Source: a bacterium
GTDB lineage: Bacteria > Vulcanimicrobiota > Vulcanimicrobiia > Vulcanimicrobiales > Vulcanimicrobiaceae
Direction of reading: 5' to 3'
Length of the DNA stretch: 6,179 bases
NCBI GenBank assembly: GCA_021807065.1
Contig: JAKAPO010000153.1
Span: forward strand, 1-6,179
Positions 5,505 through 6,179 of this stretch are shown here, piece after piece (positions within the stretch are counted from its first letter, which is position 1; each line of letters starts with the position of its first letter). Below the pieces are notes generated by a model. That model was not told the DNA's origin and made no database searches. It worked only from the letters and a program-made list of their open reading frames with translations. A program made the position numbers and the translations under genes.

Positions 5505-6179
5505 ATGGCACGTCTTCTTTCCGTCATTTGGGTCATTGCGATAGCGGTGGTCATCGCGGCCGGCGGGCGGACCCCGACGAGCGCGGCAATCCACAAGCCG
5601 AAGCCGACGCCGACTCCGGTGGCGCTGCAATACGAGGAGATCACGCGACTGGTGATGTCGGGAACGCCCGAGCCGCCAGGGTTCTTCCAAGACGACCGGC
5701 AGAGCATCGTTGCGGCAGCGAACGCGCCGGCGCCACAGCACCGCGGACTCTTCGGCGGCATCATGAACGCTTACCAGGGCGCGATGAGTGCCATGCAGTC
5801 GATGCGCAACGGCACGCTCACGCGGTATACGTACTACAACGGTTGGATCCGCACCGACGACGTCATCAATGAGACGGCCACGATCGAAAAGTGCAACCTG
5901 CACGAGTACATTACCCTCGATCTCGCACACCGCACCTACAGGATCGAGAGCACGCTGCCTTCCCCGCAGCCGACGTCTGCGCAATCGATGCCGGCCGGCG
6001 GGACGGCGACCGTCAGCGCGGCGCCTGGGACCGCGGATTGGACCGTAACCGCGGGCAGACAGAATCTCGGGCCAAGGACCCTGGAGGGCATCGCGACACA
6101 CGGCGACTCGACGTCGCTCGCCATGGAAATGACCAACGCGACGGGATCGTGCACAGACGGCTCCATGTCGATGCGGATC
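5505..6179 (+). CDS. Secreted protein of unknown function, 3' end cut off
   Basis: An open frame of 225 codons from ATG 5505 runs off the right edge without a stop. Residues 1-28 form a signal peptide: MARLL, a hydrophobic core VIWVIAIAVVIAAG, and a probable cleavage after TSA (25-27). A Pro/Thr/Lys linker KPKPTPTP (31-38) follows, so the mature protein is probably exported and perhaps wall- or envelope-associated. The central part has an aromatic strand-rich stretch (TRYTYYNGWIRTDD, 106-119) and ITLDLAHRTYRI (136-147), then a low-complexity Pro/Ser/Ala/Gly segment (150-175). LGPRTLEGIATHG (188-200) comes last, before another strand-like region. Cys130 and Cys216 could form a disulfide. I recall loosely similar hypothetical proteins in Eremiobacterota but cannot name a family. 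No functional link to the divergent hmgA is evident. Confidence 0.82.
   Translation, partial: MARLLSVIWVIAIAVVIAAGGRTPTSAAIHKPKPTPTPVALQYEEITRLVMSGTPEPPGFFQDDRQSIVAAANAPAPQHRGLFGGIMNAYQGAMSAMQSMRNGTLTRYTYYNGWIRTDDVINETATIEKCNLHEYITLDLAHRTYRIESTLPSPQPTSAQSMPAGGTATVSAAPGTADWTVTAGRQNLGPRTLEGIATHGDSTSLAMEMTNATGSCTDGSMSMRI

Noticed and set aside
5472..6101. 209-codon minus-strand open frame opposite the secreted-protein gene
   Set aside because: It is Arg-rich with no motif; the plus strand has the AGGAGGG site, a signal peptide and an uninterrupted frame.

Overview
This is a GC-rich (roughly 60%), gene-dense bacterial window carrying most of the lower tyrosine / homogentisate catabolic pathway, with a deoxyribose-phosphate aldolase block on one side and the start of an unrelated secreted-protein gene on the other. 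Intergenic gaps are very short (6-69 bp). No RNA genes, mobile elements or CRISPR arrays are visible. The short homogentisate dioxygenase, the long metazoan/actinobacterial-like DeoC with an aldehyde dehydrogenase beside it, and the proline/threonine-rich secreted protein suggest a non-proteobacterial soil lineage. Candidatus Eremiobacterota (WPS-2) or a neighbouring phylum is my best guess, but that is an impression without any search behind it.

Layout. (1) Minus-strand operon reading leftward from 2115: 4-hydroxyphenylpyruvate dioxygenase (1003-2115), deoC (80-1006, ATGA overlap with the dioxygenase stop) and the first 18 codons of a probable aldehyde dehydrogenase (1-54, running off the edge). 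(2) A 54-bp divergent spacer (2116-2169). (3) Plus-strand pair: an uncharacterised 293-residue protein (2170-3051), then fumarylacetoacetase with a TTG start 6 bp later (3058-4305). (4) Homogentisate 1,2-dioxygenase on the minus strand (4269-5435), converging on fumarylacetoacetase and overlapping it by 37 bp, with a 20-bp near-palindrome in and beside the overlap. (5) A 69-bp divergent spacer (5436-5504). (6) A plus-strand secreted protein with a strong ribosome binding site, cut by the right edge (5505-6179).

How the genes work together. HPD converts 4-hydroxyphenylpyruvate to homogentisate, HmgA opens the ring to maleylacetoacetate, and fumarylacetoacetase cleaves fumarylacetoacetate to fumarate and acetoacetate. 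The maleylacetoacetate isomerase step has no recognisable gene here, and the uncharacterised protein lies directly upstream of fumarylacetoacetase. DeoC and the aldehyde dehydrogenase would turn deoxyribose 5-phosphate into glyceraldehyde 3-phosphate and acetate. Their coupling to HPD suggests a combined scavenging unit feeding central carbon metabolism.

The points most worth following up are the uncharacterised protein in the tyrosine cluster, a 14-residue in-frame gap in fumarylacetoacetase between its metal ligands, and the overlapping, palindromic convergent junction at 4264-4305.
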